Source: Sphingobium sp. D43FB (GTDB taxonomy: Bacteria; Pseudomonadota; Alphaproteobacteria; Sphingomonadales; Sphingomonadaceae). Taken from it: a stretch of 50,663 nucleotides of DNA. Below the pieces are notes generated by a model that made no database searches, was not told the origin of the DNA, and worked only from the letters and a program-made list of their open reading frames with translations. Within the stretch, counting starts at the first letter, position 1. Each line of letters opens with the position of its first letter. The DNA lies in NCBI RefSeq assembly GCF_002312805.1, contig NZ_NMUA01000029.1, forward strand, positions 1 to 50,663. Reading direction: 5' to 3'. Made by a program: the position numbers and the translations under genes. This document shows, piece after piece, positions 26,907 through 34,354 of the stretch.

Positions 26907-27995
26907 ATGACCGTCATTGGGACGAACAGCGCCGCCTTGCGCGCGCAGCGCGCCATAGAGTCCGCCAACACCGCTCTGGGGCAGGCGAGCGAGCGTCTTT
27001 CGACGGGCAAGCGTATCAATTCTGCCAAGGATGATGCTGCAGGTCTTGCCATTGTGACCGGCATGACCAGCCAGATCAGGGGAATGGAGGTAGGTCAGCG
27101 CAATGCGTTGGACGGCATTTCGCTGGCTCAGACGGCTGAATCCACGCTCGCACAGGTCGAAGCAAGCTTGCAAAGGCTGCGGGAACTCGCGCTCTTGGGG
27201 GCCAACGGCACCAATAATGCCAATGATCGCGCCGCACTTCAGGCCGAATTTGTACAAACGGTCGCCCAGATCGATGAGGTGTTGGAAACGGCCCAATTTA
27301 ACGGGACCAAGCTTTTTTCAGATACCTCCAATGGCATTTTGGCCATCGATCATAATCGCGATGGCGATCTGCGCGATACGGCGGTCTACCATGTGGGTCA
27401 GGATGAGACGGTCCACCGTGCAGGTGGCAAGGCAATCAAGATACAAACCGGGGCAAATGCGACTGACGCCGTGATGCTCGCACTGCCGACGCTCCGGAGC
27501 AGCGAAGATCAATTCACGCTGCTCGGCACTGAAACGGCCGTCGGTGGCACGATGCGTTTTGTCACAATCGCCAATATCGATCTTACGCTTGATGCCGATG
27601 TCGATGTTGCCCGGACCTGCGACTATGATAGTGGTGGGGTTCACGCCTGGGGTGATCCGTCAGGCTATGTGCAATACACCGATTCCGACTATAAGAGCTA
27701 TGCCGATATCGGCGTCACGGCCGCCCATGGGCTTGATGTGATCGATGCGGCGATCGAGCAGATTTCCAACGGTCGCGTCGCACTTGGTGCCATGCAGCGG
27801 CGCCTTGAATCTGTTTCCGCGCATATGCAAAATGGGATGATCAATCTAACCGAGGCACGATCCCGCATTGAGGATGCGGATTTTTCAGCCGAGACAACCA
27901 ATCTCGCCAAGAACCAGATCCTTTCCCAGGCATCGACCGCCATGCTCGCGCAGGCCAATGCCAGTCAAAGTGACGTGCTCAAGCTCATCGAATGA
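26907..27995 (+). CDS. fliC: Flagellin
   Basis: Filament subunit, 362 residues. The N-terminal D0/D1 part is classical (TVIGTNSAALRAQRAIESAN, then LSTGKRINSAKDDAAGLAI), and so is the C-terminal one (RIEDADFSAETTNLAKNQIL, ending SQSDVLKLIE). The middle 140-290 is the variable, surface-exposed part. It contains D148-x-N150-x-D152-G-D154-L, an EF-hand- or dockerin-like calcium loop, lacking the usual Glu at position 12. The start follows AAGGAGA. No other flagellar gene is in the window; a PilZ gene begins 40 bp downstream and may be co-transcribed. Flagellin without its assembly genes next to a cellulose operon is unusual, though the other genes may lie elsewhere. Confidence 0.9.
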   Translation: MTVIGTNSAALRAQRAIESANTALGQASERLSTGKRINSAKDDAAGLAIVTGMTSQIRGMEVGQRNALDGISLAQTAESTLAQVEASLQRLRELALLGANGTNNANDRAALQAEFVQTVAQIDEVLETAQFNGTKLFSDTSNGILAIDHNRDGDLRDTAVYHVGQDETVHRAGGKAIKIQTGANATDAVMLALPTLRSSEDQFTLLGTETAVGGTMRFVTIANIDLTLDADVDVARTCDYDSGGVHAWGDPSGYVQYTDSDYKSYADIGVTAAHGLDVIDAAIEQISNGRVALGAMQRRLESVSAHMQNGMINLTEARSRIEDADFSAETTNLAKNQILSQASTAMLAQANASQSDVLKLIE

Positions 27996-28034
27996 GGATG
28001 GTAGCGATAGACGCTGGTGAGGAATGATGAAGCT

Positions 28035-28640
28035 ATGATGATCAATAGCGGCCTGTCGCTGCTCCACATTGGCAGCGTTCAAAATGATCATGCGCAAGCT
28101 CTATGCATCGTGCGCAAATTGTCGACCAGTCATGTCATGATTGCGACCCGCCTTTTGCTTGAGCCAGGCATGATCGTTCGCATAGGTTTGCGAGGAAATT
28201 ATCTTCTACCCGGTCAGGTGGGGGACATTGCCGGCCCTCTCATTCCTGTCTTGTTTGATCGTCCCGTCAATCCGTCGGATGTGGTCGAAGCGGGCAAACG
28301 CGCCCATGGCGGACAGGAATCGGTTCGATTGCAATTGGAAAGACCCGTGCAGATTGTCGGCCCCCGCGCGACCCATTTGTGCCTGAGTGTCGATATATCG
28401 CTTGGTGGGATGAAAATCCGCGGTGTTGCGCCATGGCTTCATATCGGGGATCTGCTGCTCGTCGAGTTGCAGGGACTAGGTCGCCGGGAAGCCCGACTGG
28501 CCTGGATCAAAGGCAATGAGGCCGGCCTTCATTTCCGTCATACCCTGGGATATGATGACCTTGATCAATGGCTTCAAAATGGCCAGACGCATGTCGGGAT
28601 AGCAGCTACGACCAGGCCACAGGCCTTGCCGAATGGATAG
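28035..28640 (+). CDS. PilZ-domain protein downstream of flagellin
   Basis: About 201 residues. The C-terminal half is a PilZ domain: SVRLQLERPVQIVGPRA with arginines at the RxxxR position, then VDISLGGMKIRG (D-x-S-x-x-G) and ARLAWIKGNEAGLHF. The N-terminal half (VMIATRLLLEPGMIVRIGL) looks like a second, degenerate PilZ-type barrel. Start codon choice is open: GTG 28017 or ATG 28035/28038, with GAGGA upstream of the latter. By position it is a candidate for a brake or switch on flagella or cellulose in response to c-di-GMP; that role is inference. Confidence 0.7.
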   Translation: MMINSGLSLLHIGSVQNDHAQALCIVRKLSTSHVMIATRLLLEPGMIVRIGLRGNYLLPGQVGDIAGPLIPVLFDRPVNPSDVVEAGKRAHGGQESVRLQLERPVQIVGPRATHLCLSVDISLGGMKIRGVAPWLHIGDLLLVELQGLGRREARLAWIKGNEAGLHFRHTLGYDDLDQWLQNGQTHVGIAATTRPQALPNG

Positions 28641-28684
28641 GACGCGTAAATCGCTGAGCATCTCCAACTCGATATTCGGAAACA

Positions 28685-30184
28685 TCAGGCCCTTGCCAGT
28701 CTTGGCCCTATAGCCCAATCCCGTCGCGATATATCCTGTTCGAGCCACTCGATACGATTGCGACCGTTGCGTTTTGCGTCATAAAGAGCCGTGTCGAGAT
28801 CACGGATAAGGGTCGCCATATCCTGGTGCACGCAATTTAGATAACAGGCGCCAATACTGACGGTTGCCCGGATTGCGGCACCTTCCCATATGAGGGTCTG
28901 CGCCGCGAACGCTTCACGTAGCCTATTGGCTATCTCCTGGGCGTCATCGGCGCTCGACACCTGCGCTACCAAAGCGAATTCTTCCCCTCCCAATCGTCCT
29001 ACAAAATCATTCGCCCTACAACAGGAACGTGCCGTAGCGGCGAAGGCCTGCAAGACCGCATCGCCTGCCGGATGGCCATGGCGGTCATTGATCGACTTGA
29101 AGAAATCGATGTCGATCCAAAGAATGAGAAGGCTCGAACCCTGTCGCAGGGGAACGGCCAGTTGCGTGTCCAGCCGTTGTTCGAATGCCCGGCGGTTAAG
29201 AAGCCCTGTCAGACCATCATGATCTGCCGCTTTGCGCAATTCTCCCAACAAATCGTCGCGAACGGCCATTGCGCTACTGATGGTCAACGGCACCATGACC
29301 AAAAAGGCGACGGCTATACGGACCGAGACGACCATATAAGGGATCGCCATGTTCTGACCCATGTCTATCACGCCAAGACCAAGCATCATAAGAAATGCAG
29401 TACCAACGAACATGGACAACAGAGCTGTCACCGGAAGAGAATAGACAAGAGCGCAAAGCAGCAAGCCTGGCAGCGGGAAAATTATGCTGCCTGGACCATC
29501 AAATATTGTCGCCGCAGCACAAGAAACTATGAGGAAAACTGCCGTGCCGAGCTTGCCGATGCTGTTGATCGAATTGCTCTGCGATATGCGTCGTGCGATG
29601 TCCTTCCACCCTACGGTCAGCATGGCGGGAAGCATGATCAGATAGTTGACAAGTTCGCTCGCCGGCCAGGTCATGAGTGCCTGGCTCATTGACCCATGAA
29701 ACTGGACCCTGACGAGCAACGCGCCACAGATCGCGGCGGCGAAACAGGCCGGGATCAGGCATGCGAGGATTCGGATCACGGAATGAACCCGCCTTAACGC
29801 CAGATCCCGTGAGTCAAGGCGGCGCAGCAATATCGTGGCCGTGAAGGCCCCAACGACATTGGTAGCAGCGAAGAAAGCGGCCAAAGACAATGTGCGCCCG
29901 AAAACGAGATCGGCCGCCATATAGCCAAGCAAGGCACCCAGCCATGCCGGTGCGTTGTGCAAAGAGCGGTCGCGCAGCAACAAGCCAACCAGAATGGCAT
30001 TGGCTGGCCAGAAAGACACCGAGAAGGCATGACGCGACGACAAGCCAACGAGGCTTGCAACAAACACCGCCGCGCTGATGCCAAGGGCGCCGCGCAACCA
30101 CTGATTCTCGCCAATATATCGATTGACGGACGACTCTGCTGGCGTACCGCGCAATATAGTGGGGGAGACGGCGGAGCAGGGCAT
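28685..30184 (-). CDS. Membrane diguanylate cyclase (MASE1-like plus GGDEF)
   Basis: Makes c-di-GMP from two GTP. About eight membrane segments fill residues 30-310 (AVFVASLVGLSSRHAFSVSF with FWPANAILVGLLL is MASE1-like). The GGDEF domain follows: DHDGLTGLLNRRAFEQRL, IDIDFFKSINDRHGHPAGD, and the active site RLGGEEFALV. The motif RAND lies exactly five residues before GGEEF, so a product-inhibition I-site (RxxD) is present. 499 residues. It is tail-to-tail with the PilZ gene (44 bp gap) and provides the ligand for the three PilZ domains encoded in this region, at least in principle. Confidence 0.9.
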   Translation of the reverse strand: MPCSAVSPTILRGTPAESSVNRYIGENQWLRGALGISAAVFVASLVGLSSRHAFSVSFWPANAILVGLLLRDRSLHNAPAWLGALLGYMAADLVFGRTLSLAAFFAATNVVGAFTATILLRRLDSRDLALRRVHSVIRILACLIPACFAAAICGALLVRVQFHGSMSQALMTWPASELVNYLIMLPAMLTVGWKDIARRISQSNSINSIGKLGTAVFLIVSCAAATIFDGPGSIIFPLPGLLLCALVYSLPVTALLSMFVGTAFLMMLGLGVIDMGQNMAIPYMVVSVRIAVAFLVMVPLTISSAMAVRDDLLGELRKAADHDGLTGLLNRRAFEQRLDTQLAVPLRQGSSLLILWIDIDFFKSINDRHGHPAGDAVLQAFAATARSCCRANDFVGRLGGEEFALVAQVSSADDAQEIANRLREAFAAQTLIWEGAAIRATVSIGACYLNCVHQDMATLIRDLDTALYDAKRNGRNRIEWLEQDISRRDWAIGPRLARA

Positions 30185-30604
30185 TCCCTGTCGGTAGGTG
30201 AAGATAGTAAATATCGCGTAACCTACGGTCAGATAAACCCGGGAACAGCGCGCTTAACGCTCTTTCCAGATCAGCGCATAGGTGAACCGGTTGCGGGCGC
30301 TTTCGAAATAATTCTGTAATTGCAGCCACTGCATGCCGCAAATTTCGCGCTCAAAATACAATGCCGCATGGCGACAAAAGCGATTTGGTATGCAGACTGG
30401 ATAGCGAAAGAGACTATAAAGCCATCCGACCAGCAGCCTGGTAGCTATCATGATCTGCTTTGCACAGCGTATGATACATCAGACAAAGAAAGAGAAATGA
30501 TCAATGATGAGCGAATAAAAATAGACATAGATAAGTGAATGAATTTATAGCTTAAGCCAAATGGCTATCCGCCATAAATACCAAAATCTATGCTAACCTG
30601 GCCA
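30185..30604. other. Upstream region of the cyclase; no supported gene
   Basis: About 420 bp, more AT-rich than its surroundings toward the right. Overlapping short open frames on both strands (leftward 30254-30451, rightward 30320-30538) lack convincing ribosome binding sites; they are not called. The cyclase promoter should lie here. Confidence 0.35.
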
Positions 30605-30694
30605 TCAGCCAATACATATAAGTACGACCGTCAGAGCCCATATAATCATTGCTAGCGGAATGCCAAAAATCATTCCTCTCAAAGGCGTATCCAC
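30605..30694 (-). CDS. 29-residue single-pass membrane peptide
   Basis: A very short gene read from GTG 30694: MDTPLRGMIFGIPLAMII, then WALTVVLICIG and a TGA at 30605. The start lies behind AAAAGGAGAGG at a normal distance, an unusually strong ribosome binding site for this region, and the peptide is one clean membrane helix with a charged N-terminus. Both facts speak for a real gene although conservation cannot be tested here. Function unknown; small helices of this type often modulate larger membrane proteins. It stands alone, upstream (in its direction) of the cyclase. Confidence 0.6.
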   Translation of the reverse strand: MDTPLRGMIFGIPLAMIIWALTVVLICIG

Positions 30695-31199
30695 GCGACC
30701 TCTCCTTTTCTTGACTATTCCAATACAGCAATTTTAACGTGACGTAAACGAAACATGTTCGAGCAAGAATACATATTGACGACGTGCATTTCATCCATGT
30801 CCAGCTCGCACAAATCTCCATTCCAACAGCCGCTCTACCTTTTATATATATGTAATTGGGCTACAATCAGTCCGCCGACATCACCAAGACCCCGTATCCC
30901 ATCCGGCATTGTTCCGTTCCACTTCCAGCGGTCGACCTGTTGCTGAAACGCACATGTCGAATTTGGGTTTCCCTGCGCAGAGGCGCGCGCCTGATTTTCC
31001 TCGCCACATGCCTTGTGTGCGGCGCTGATGGGAGGCGGACCATCAAGCGATTGCGGCTCACATGCCCACCGCTGAGTTTGCTGCCGTGCGCTTCAGACTC
31101 CTGAACGTCATGGCCCCGTCATCGAGACCGTATCTTAAATCCGCATCGCATCGCTACAGCCTGCCATGATGCCGATATCTTCTGCGCAATCGCGACTTG

Positions 31200-31230
31200 C
31201 GCACAGGCTTGCCCCGACAAAGCCTGTGCG
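31200..31230. repeat. Perfect 11-bp stem-loop followed by two small hairpins
   Basis: CGCACAGGCTT (31200-31210) pairs perfectly with AAGCCTGTGCG (31220-31230) around a 9-base loop. Directly after it GCGGTGCCGC and CCCGAACCGGG can form two more small hairpins. There is no T-run on either strand, so a simple terminator is unlikely. Confidence 0.6.
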
Positions 31231-31531
31231 GCGGTGCCGCAGAAGTCCCGAACCGGGGCGTCCAGCCCAACAAGCCTCTCAGAAAGCCGCGGCGAACAAA
31301 AGGGGCCATGATCCGCCCCCCCCCCGCTGCACACGCCGCTGCGGCCAAGCTCGGCGAAGACCGACAAAATGGCGTCAAGACAGGTCCAGACTAGCAATCT
31401 GTAGACACAGTCCAGAGACTATCTTGAACTCATCCACTTGTTTGAATTCAAACGCTGTCGTTATCAGACTAAAGCCACGCACAAATGTCATTTTCATGAC
31501 CATATATATCCGAAAAAAAAATCGCATTTTG

Positions 31532-31550
31532 TGTTGACGTTGCGATGCAG
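31532..31550 (+). promoter_or_regulatory. 19-bp element upstream of galU
   Basis: TGTTGACGTTGCGATGCAG, 45 bp before the galU start. It equals the element at 46644-46662 (minus strand) at 18 of 19 positions. TTGAC could be a -35 hexamer and TTGCGATGCAG an operator half; no good -10 hexamer follows at 17 bp. Confidence 0.5.
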
Positions 31551-31594
31551 GGCAAGCAAGGAATTGGCCATAACTAAGCAAGTGGGGGCATATC

Positions 31595-32482
31595 TTGGTT
31601 AATCCTATTCGTAAGGCGATTTTCCCTGTAGCTGGCCTTGGTACGCGCTTCCTGCCAGCGACCAAAGCTGTGCCTAAAGAACTGCTACCAGTGGTTGATC
31701 GCCCTCTTATTCAATATGCGGTCGACGAAGCACGCGAAGCCGGCATCGAACAGATGATTTTCGTCACTGGCCGGGGAAAGGGGGCGATCGAAGACTATTT
31801 CGATATCGCGTTCGAAACCGAAGCAACGCAGCGCGAGCGCGGTAAGGATCTCTCTGCCCTGGAAGGCACACGGCTGATGCCTGGCAATGCTGTGTTCCTG
31901 CGGCAGCAGGAGCCGCTGGGCCTTGGCCATGCGATCTGGTGCGCGCGGGAGTTGATCGGCAATGAACCCTTTGCCGTTTTGCTACCAGACGAATTCATGA
32001 AAGGTGCCCCAGGCCAGGGCTGCATGCAGCAGATGGTCGATGCCTATGCTCAGGTAGGTGGCAATCTTGTCTGCGCGCTGGAGGTGCCGATGGAAGATAC
32101 GCCAAGCTATGGCGTGATTGATCCTGGCATATGCGACGGGAAATTGACGCAGGTCCTTGGCCTGGTAGAGAAGCCTGCCCTTGGCACGGCACCATCCAAC
32201 CTCATTTTGCCAGGGCGCTATATTTTGCAGCCCGAGATAATGGCGATACTGGAAAAGCAGGATAAGGGCGCTGGCGGTGAAATCCAGCTAACCGATGCCA
32301 TGGCGTCGCTCATCGGTCGACAGGCCTTTCATGGCGTCACTTTTGACGGACGACGGTTCGATTGCGGCTCAAAGGCCGGTTATGTCGAAGCCAATTTCGC
32401 CCTCGCAATTGCGCGCGAAGACATAGGTGATCATATCCGTGAATTTGCCAGCGCAGAACTGGCAAAGATACGCCATCCATAG
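31595..32482 (+). CDS. galU: UTP-glucose-1-phosphate uridylyltransferase GalU
   Basis: Makes UDP-glucose, the donor for cellulose and for many exopolysaccharide sugars, so it serves both large operons of this window. The nucleotide-binding N-terminus is textbook (FPVAGLGTRFLPATKA, KELLPVVDRP); further blocks are MIFVTGRGKGAIEDYFD, LPDEF, VEKP and RFDCGSKAGY. 295 residues, family length. The start is a TTG at 31595 with GGGGG about 8 bases upstream; no better ATG is available before the conserved region. It stands alone in its direction; a large hairpin lies 110 bp downstream. Confidence 0.95.
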   Translation: MVNPIRKAIFPVAGLGTRFLPATKAVPKELLPVVDRPLIQYAVDEAREAGIEQMIFVTGRGKGAIEDYFDIAFETEATQRERGKDLSALEGTRLMPGNAVFLRQQEPLGLGHAIWCARELIGNEPFAVLLPDEFMKGAPGQGCMQQMVDAYAQVGGNLVCALEVPMEDTPSYGVIDPGICDGKLTQVLGLVEKPALGTAPSNLILPGRYILQPEIMAILEKQDKGAGGEIQLTDAMASLIGRQAFHGVTFDGRRFDCGSKAGYVEANFALAIAREDIGDHIREFASAELAKIRHP

Positions 32483-32595
32483 AAATCATCACATCCCTGG
32501 TATCGCGAGACCCTATCTGCAAGGATGGCCTGATCGGCATGTGCGGGTTAGAATTTCAGATTTCACGGTCCGATGATGGCGGGCATCCCCTTCCC

Positions 32596-32627
32596 TTGCG
32601 GTGACATATATTCCGATATCACCGCAA
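32596..32627. terminator. Strong hairpin downstream of galU
   Basis: TTGCGGTGA (32596-32604) pairs with TCACCGCAA (32619-32627), and the stem continues inward with ATAT/ATAT after one bulged C. It is placed where a galU terminator would be, but no T-run follows, so it may instead be an operator or a stabilising 3' end. Confidence 0.45.
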
Positions 32628-32643
32628 TAATAGTAACGCCTCT

Positions 32644-32787
32644 TCAACGCCCTTGCTGGCAAAACAACTTTCCATAGACATTTTGCGGGCTAAGGCGTGC
32701 ATGGCAGATGGAACCATCATTAAAATAGATGCTCGATCCGCGACAGTTTGGAGCAATAGCCACTATCTTTGCTCTATCAATCATCAT
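32644..32787 (-). CDS. Possible 47-residue protein
   Basis: Leftward frame MMIDRAKIVAI, then GSSIYFNDGSICHARLSP and a stop at 32644. The pattern resembles small beta-rich proteins of the FlbD or LytTR type in which a strand reads I-x-F/L-x-D/N-G. GGTGG is the only ribosome binding site candidate. The open frame extends upstream to 32970, so the start is unsure. Not recognised; may be chance. Confidence 0.25.
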   Translation of the reverse strand: MMIDRAKIVAIAPNCRGSSIYFNDGSICHARLSPQNVYGKLFCQQGR

Positions 32788-33162
32788 GCCACCAAGCGGA
32801 AATAGCTCAGACCGCCGGCACTCTTTTGAAGTGTTCGAGATCATATATTGACCTATCCATAAGGGTAAGAAAAAATACCTGCCCGAGTGATCGATCAATG
32901 TCAACAAACGAGAATCATTCGATATTTTACATCTGGACAACAACCAAGGCCTCGATTGCACGCCGTTCATGGGTTCCGATCGTCAATTCATGACGCGTGG
33001 CGATGTTTGCAACGCCGGCTTTGGACCATCGGATTTTTCACCCTCCTGGCTTTCAACGGCCGCAAAAGGCATAACATTGAAATGCTTTAAATTTATGATT
33101 GGAACATTGGATTGCGAGCTATAGTCGAGCCACTGCGCTGATAGTGATTTTCAGGTAATTTG
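32788..33162. other. Upstream region of the first phosphatase gene
   Basis: About 375 bp without a supported gene. AT content is raised on the left. It should contain the promoter of the phosphatase gene at 33163; no clear hexamers seen. Confidence 0.35.
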
Positions 33163-33966
33163 ATGTTTCCGGTCAATATTTTTCACGCCTTGCGGCGTAG
33201 CAACCGCCAGGGCAAACAACGACCAGGCTTGGCGCGAGCAGCGGTGTCGCCTGCGGGCCAAACAATCTATGCTGTTGGGGACATTCATGGTCGATTGGAC
33301 CTGCTTGACGCACTGATCGCTCAGTTGCAGGTTGATAGGGAGTCCATCCGGCAGTTCCCCCCGCTGATCATTTTTCTTGGCGATCTGATCGATCGCGGCC
33401 CTCAATCCGCGCAGGTCCTGGATCGATTGATAGGGCTTCAGGACCAAGCATCAACCAGGTTCATCCAGGGCAATCATGAAGAAGTTCTTTTACGACTTCT
33501 GGACGGTGACCCGGAAGCAGCGCGCCAATTTGCAAGGTTCGGCGGTCGCGCGACGGCGCTCAGCTATGGCATTGCCCCGTTGGAATATGATGCTTGTACC
33601 TTCGATGATTTGCCGGCCCTGATGAACAGGTACGTGCCTGCCTCCCACCGCATCTTTCTTGGCCAAATGGAAGAAATGATCATCATCGGCGATTATGCCT
33701 TTGTTCATGCAGGCATCGATCCCGCCCGCGCGCTCGCAGAACAGCTGTTGCCCCGAACGCGCTGGATACGTGCGCAATTTACCAGCCATCCCGGACCATT
33801 TGAGAAAATGATCGTCCACGGGCACTCCATCAGCGTAGACGCCGAATTGCTCGATCACCGTATCGGCCTCGACACCGGCGCTTACAGATCAGGCCTCCTG
33901 TCAGCCATTGGTTTGAGCGGACATGACCGTTGGCTGGTTCAGGTTCGATCAGCCCAACAATTGTGA
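33163..33966 (+). CDS. PPP-family metallophosphatase (first copy)
   Basis: Phosphatase of the calcineurin-like PPP family (bacterial serine/threonine or diadenosine tetraphosphatase type). The three metal-binding blocks are intact: GDIHGRLDLL, GDLIDRGPQSAQVL and GNHEEVLL, plus HAGIDPARA and HGHSISVDAELLD. 267 residues from ATG 33163. A closely similar gene lies at 46819-47592 on the other strand; the two bracket the exopolysaccharide genes. A role in reversing the kinase Wzc is tempting, but Wzc-type phosphotyrosines are usually removed by low-molecular-weight phosphatases (Wzb) or PHP enzymes, so substrate is open. Confidence 0.85.
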   Translation: MFPVNIFHALRRSNRQGKQRPGLARAAVSPAGQTIYAVGDIHGRLDLLDALIAQLQVDRESIRQFPPLIIFLGDLIDRGPQSAQVLDRLIGLQDQASTRFIQGNHEEVLLRLLDGDPEAARQFARFGGRATALSYGIAPLEYDACTFDDLPALMNRYVPASHRIFLGQMEEMIIIGDYAFVHAGIDPARALAEQLLPRTRWIRAQFTSHPGPFEKMIVHGHSISVDAELLDHRIGLDTGAYRSGLLSAIGLSGHDRWLVQVRSAQQL

Positions 33967-34104
33967 GGTTGCCAATATTATGAGGCCCCACAATGAAAGA
34001 CTTGCGCCCGACGCCAACAGGATCTTCCCCGCAGCGCTGCTGGCCTGAAAGCTTGGCACCAGCACGGCCAACCGCATGGCACCGTCCGTTTCCCTCAAAC
34101 ACAT
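33949..34104 (-). CDS. 51-residue protein with C-terminal membrane anchor
   Basis: ATG 34104 follows AGAAGG at 7 bases. The peptide (MCLRETDGAMRLAVLVPSF ...) ends with a hydrophobic helix LWGLIILATSQLLG. The 3' end overlaps the phosphatase gene tail by 18 bases on the opposite strand. No family recognised. The ribosome binding site and the clear amphipathic-to-hydrophobic layout make a real small gene fairly likely. Confidence 0.45.
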   Translation of the reverse strand: MCLRETDGAMRLAVLVPSFQASSAAGKILLASGASLSLWGLIILATSQLLG

Positions 34105-34225
34105 AATTTGACCTTCTACCGTGTCAGCCCAGCTGTAACAGCGATGTCTGAATCTTGTGTTAGCATCTTGCAAATAGCAGCGAATGCCGGGCACAAGCGT
34201 GACTGCCATAGAAATTTGGAAGCTG

Positions 34226-34260
34226 TTGCAACGATAATGAAACGCTTTATCGTCTTGCAA
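34226..34260. promoter_or_regulatory. Inverted repeat upstream of the sugar transferase gene
   Basis: TTGCAA then CGATAA (34226-34237) is mirrored by TTATCG then TTGCAA (34247-34260) around TGAAACGCT. It lies 95 bp before the transferase start in a 250-bp divergent intergenic region and could be an operator. TTGC/GCAA half-sites also occur in the inverted repeat at 43446-43467 and in part of the 19-bp elements. Confidence 0.35.
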
Positions 34261-34354
34261 ACATGTCTTTTCACTTGCTATCGCAGTGCAGCATAGCCAT
34301 TATCATAGCATCGGGTCGCACTGATAGAATTCAATATGTTCAGGCGTATCTTCA

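Larger units (their letters stand above)
30695..31594. other. 900-bp stretch with no secure gene
   Basis: The left third is AT-rich, the middle GC-rich. Leftward frames at 31119-31397 and 31154-31378 look partly protein-like and share a run of ten C (31316-31325, G on the coding strand), so neither can be fixed. A strong stem-loop lies at 31200-31230 and a shared 19-bp element at 31532-31550, both listed separately. Confidence 0.4.

Noticed and set aside
30254..30451. 65-codon leftward frame before the cyclase
   Set aside because: Arg/Cys/Trp-rich random-looking translation with no ribosome binding site; competes with a rightward frame of equal quality.
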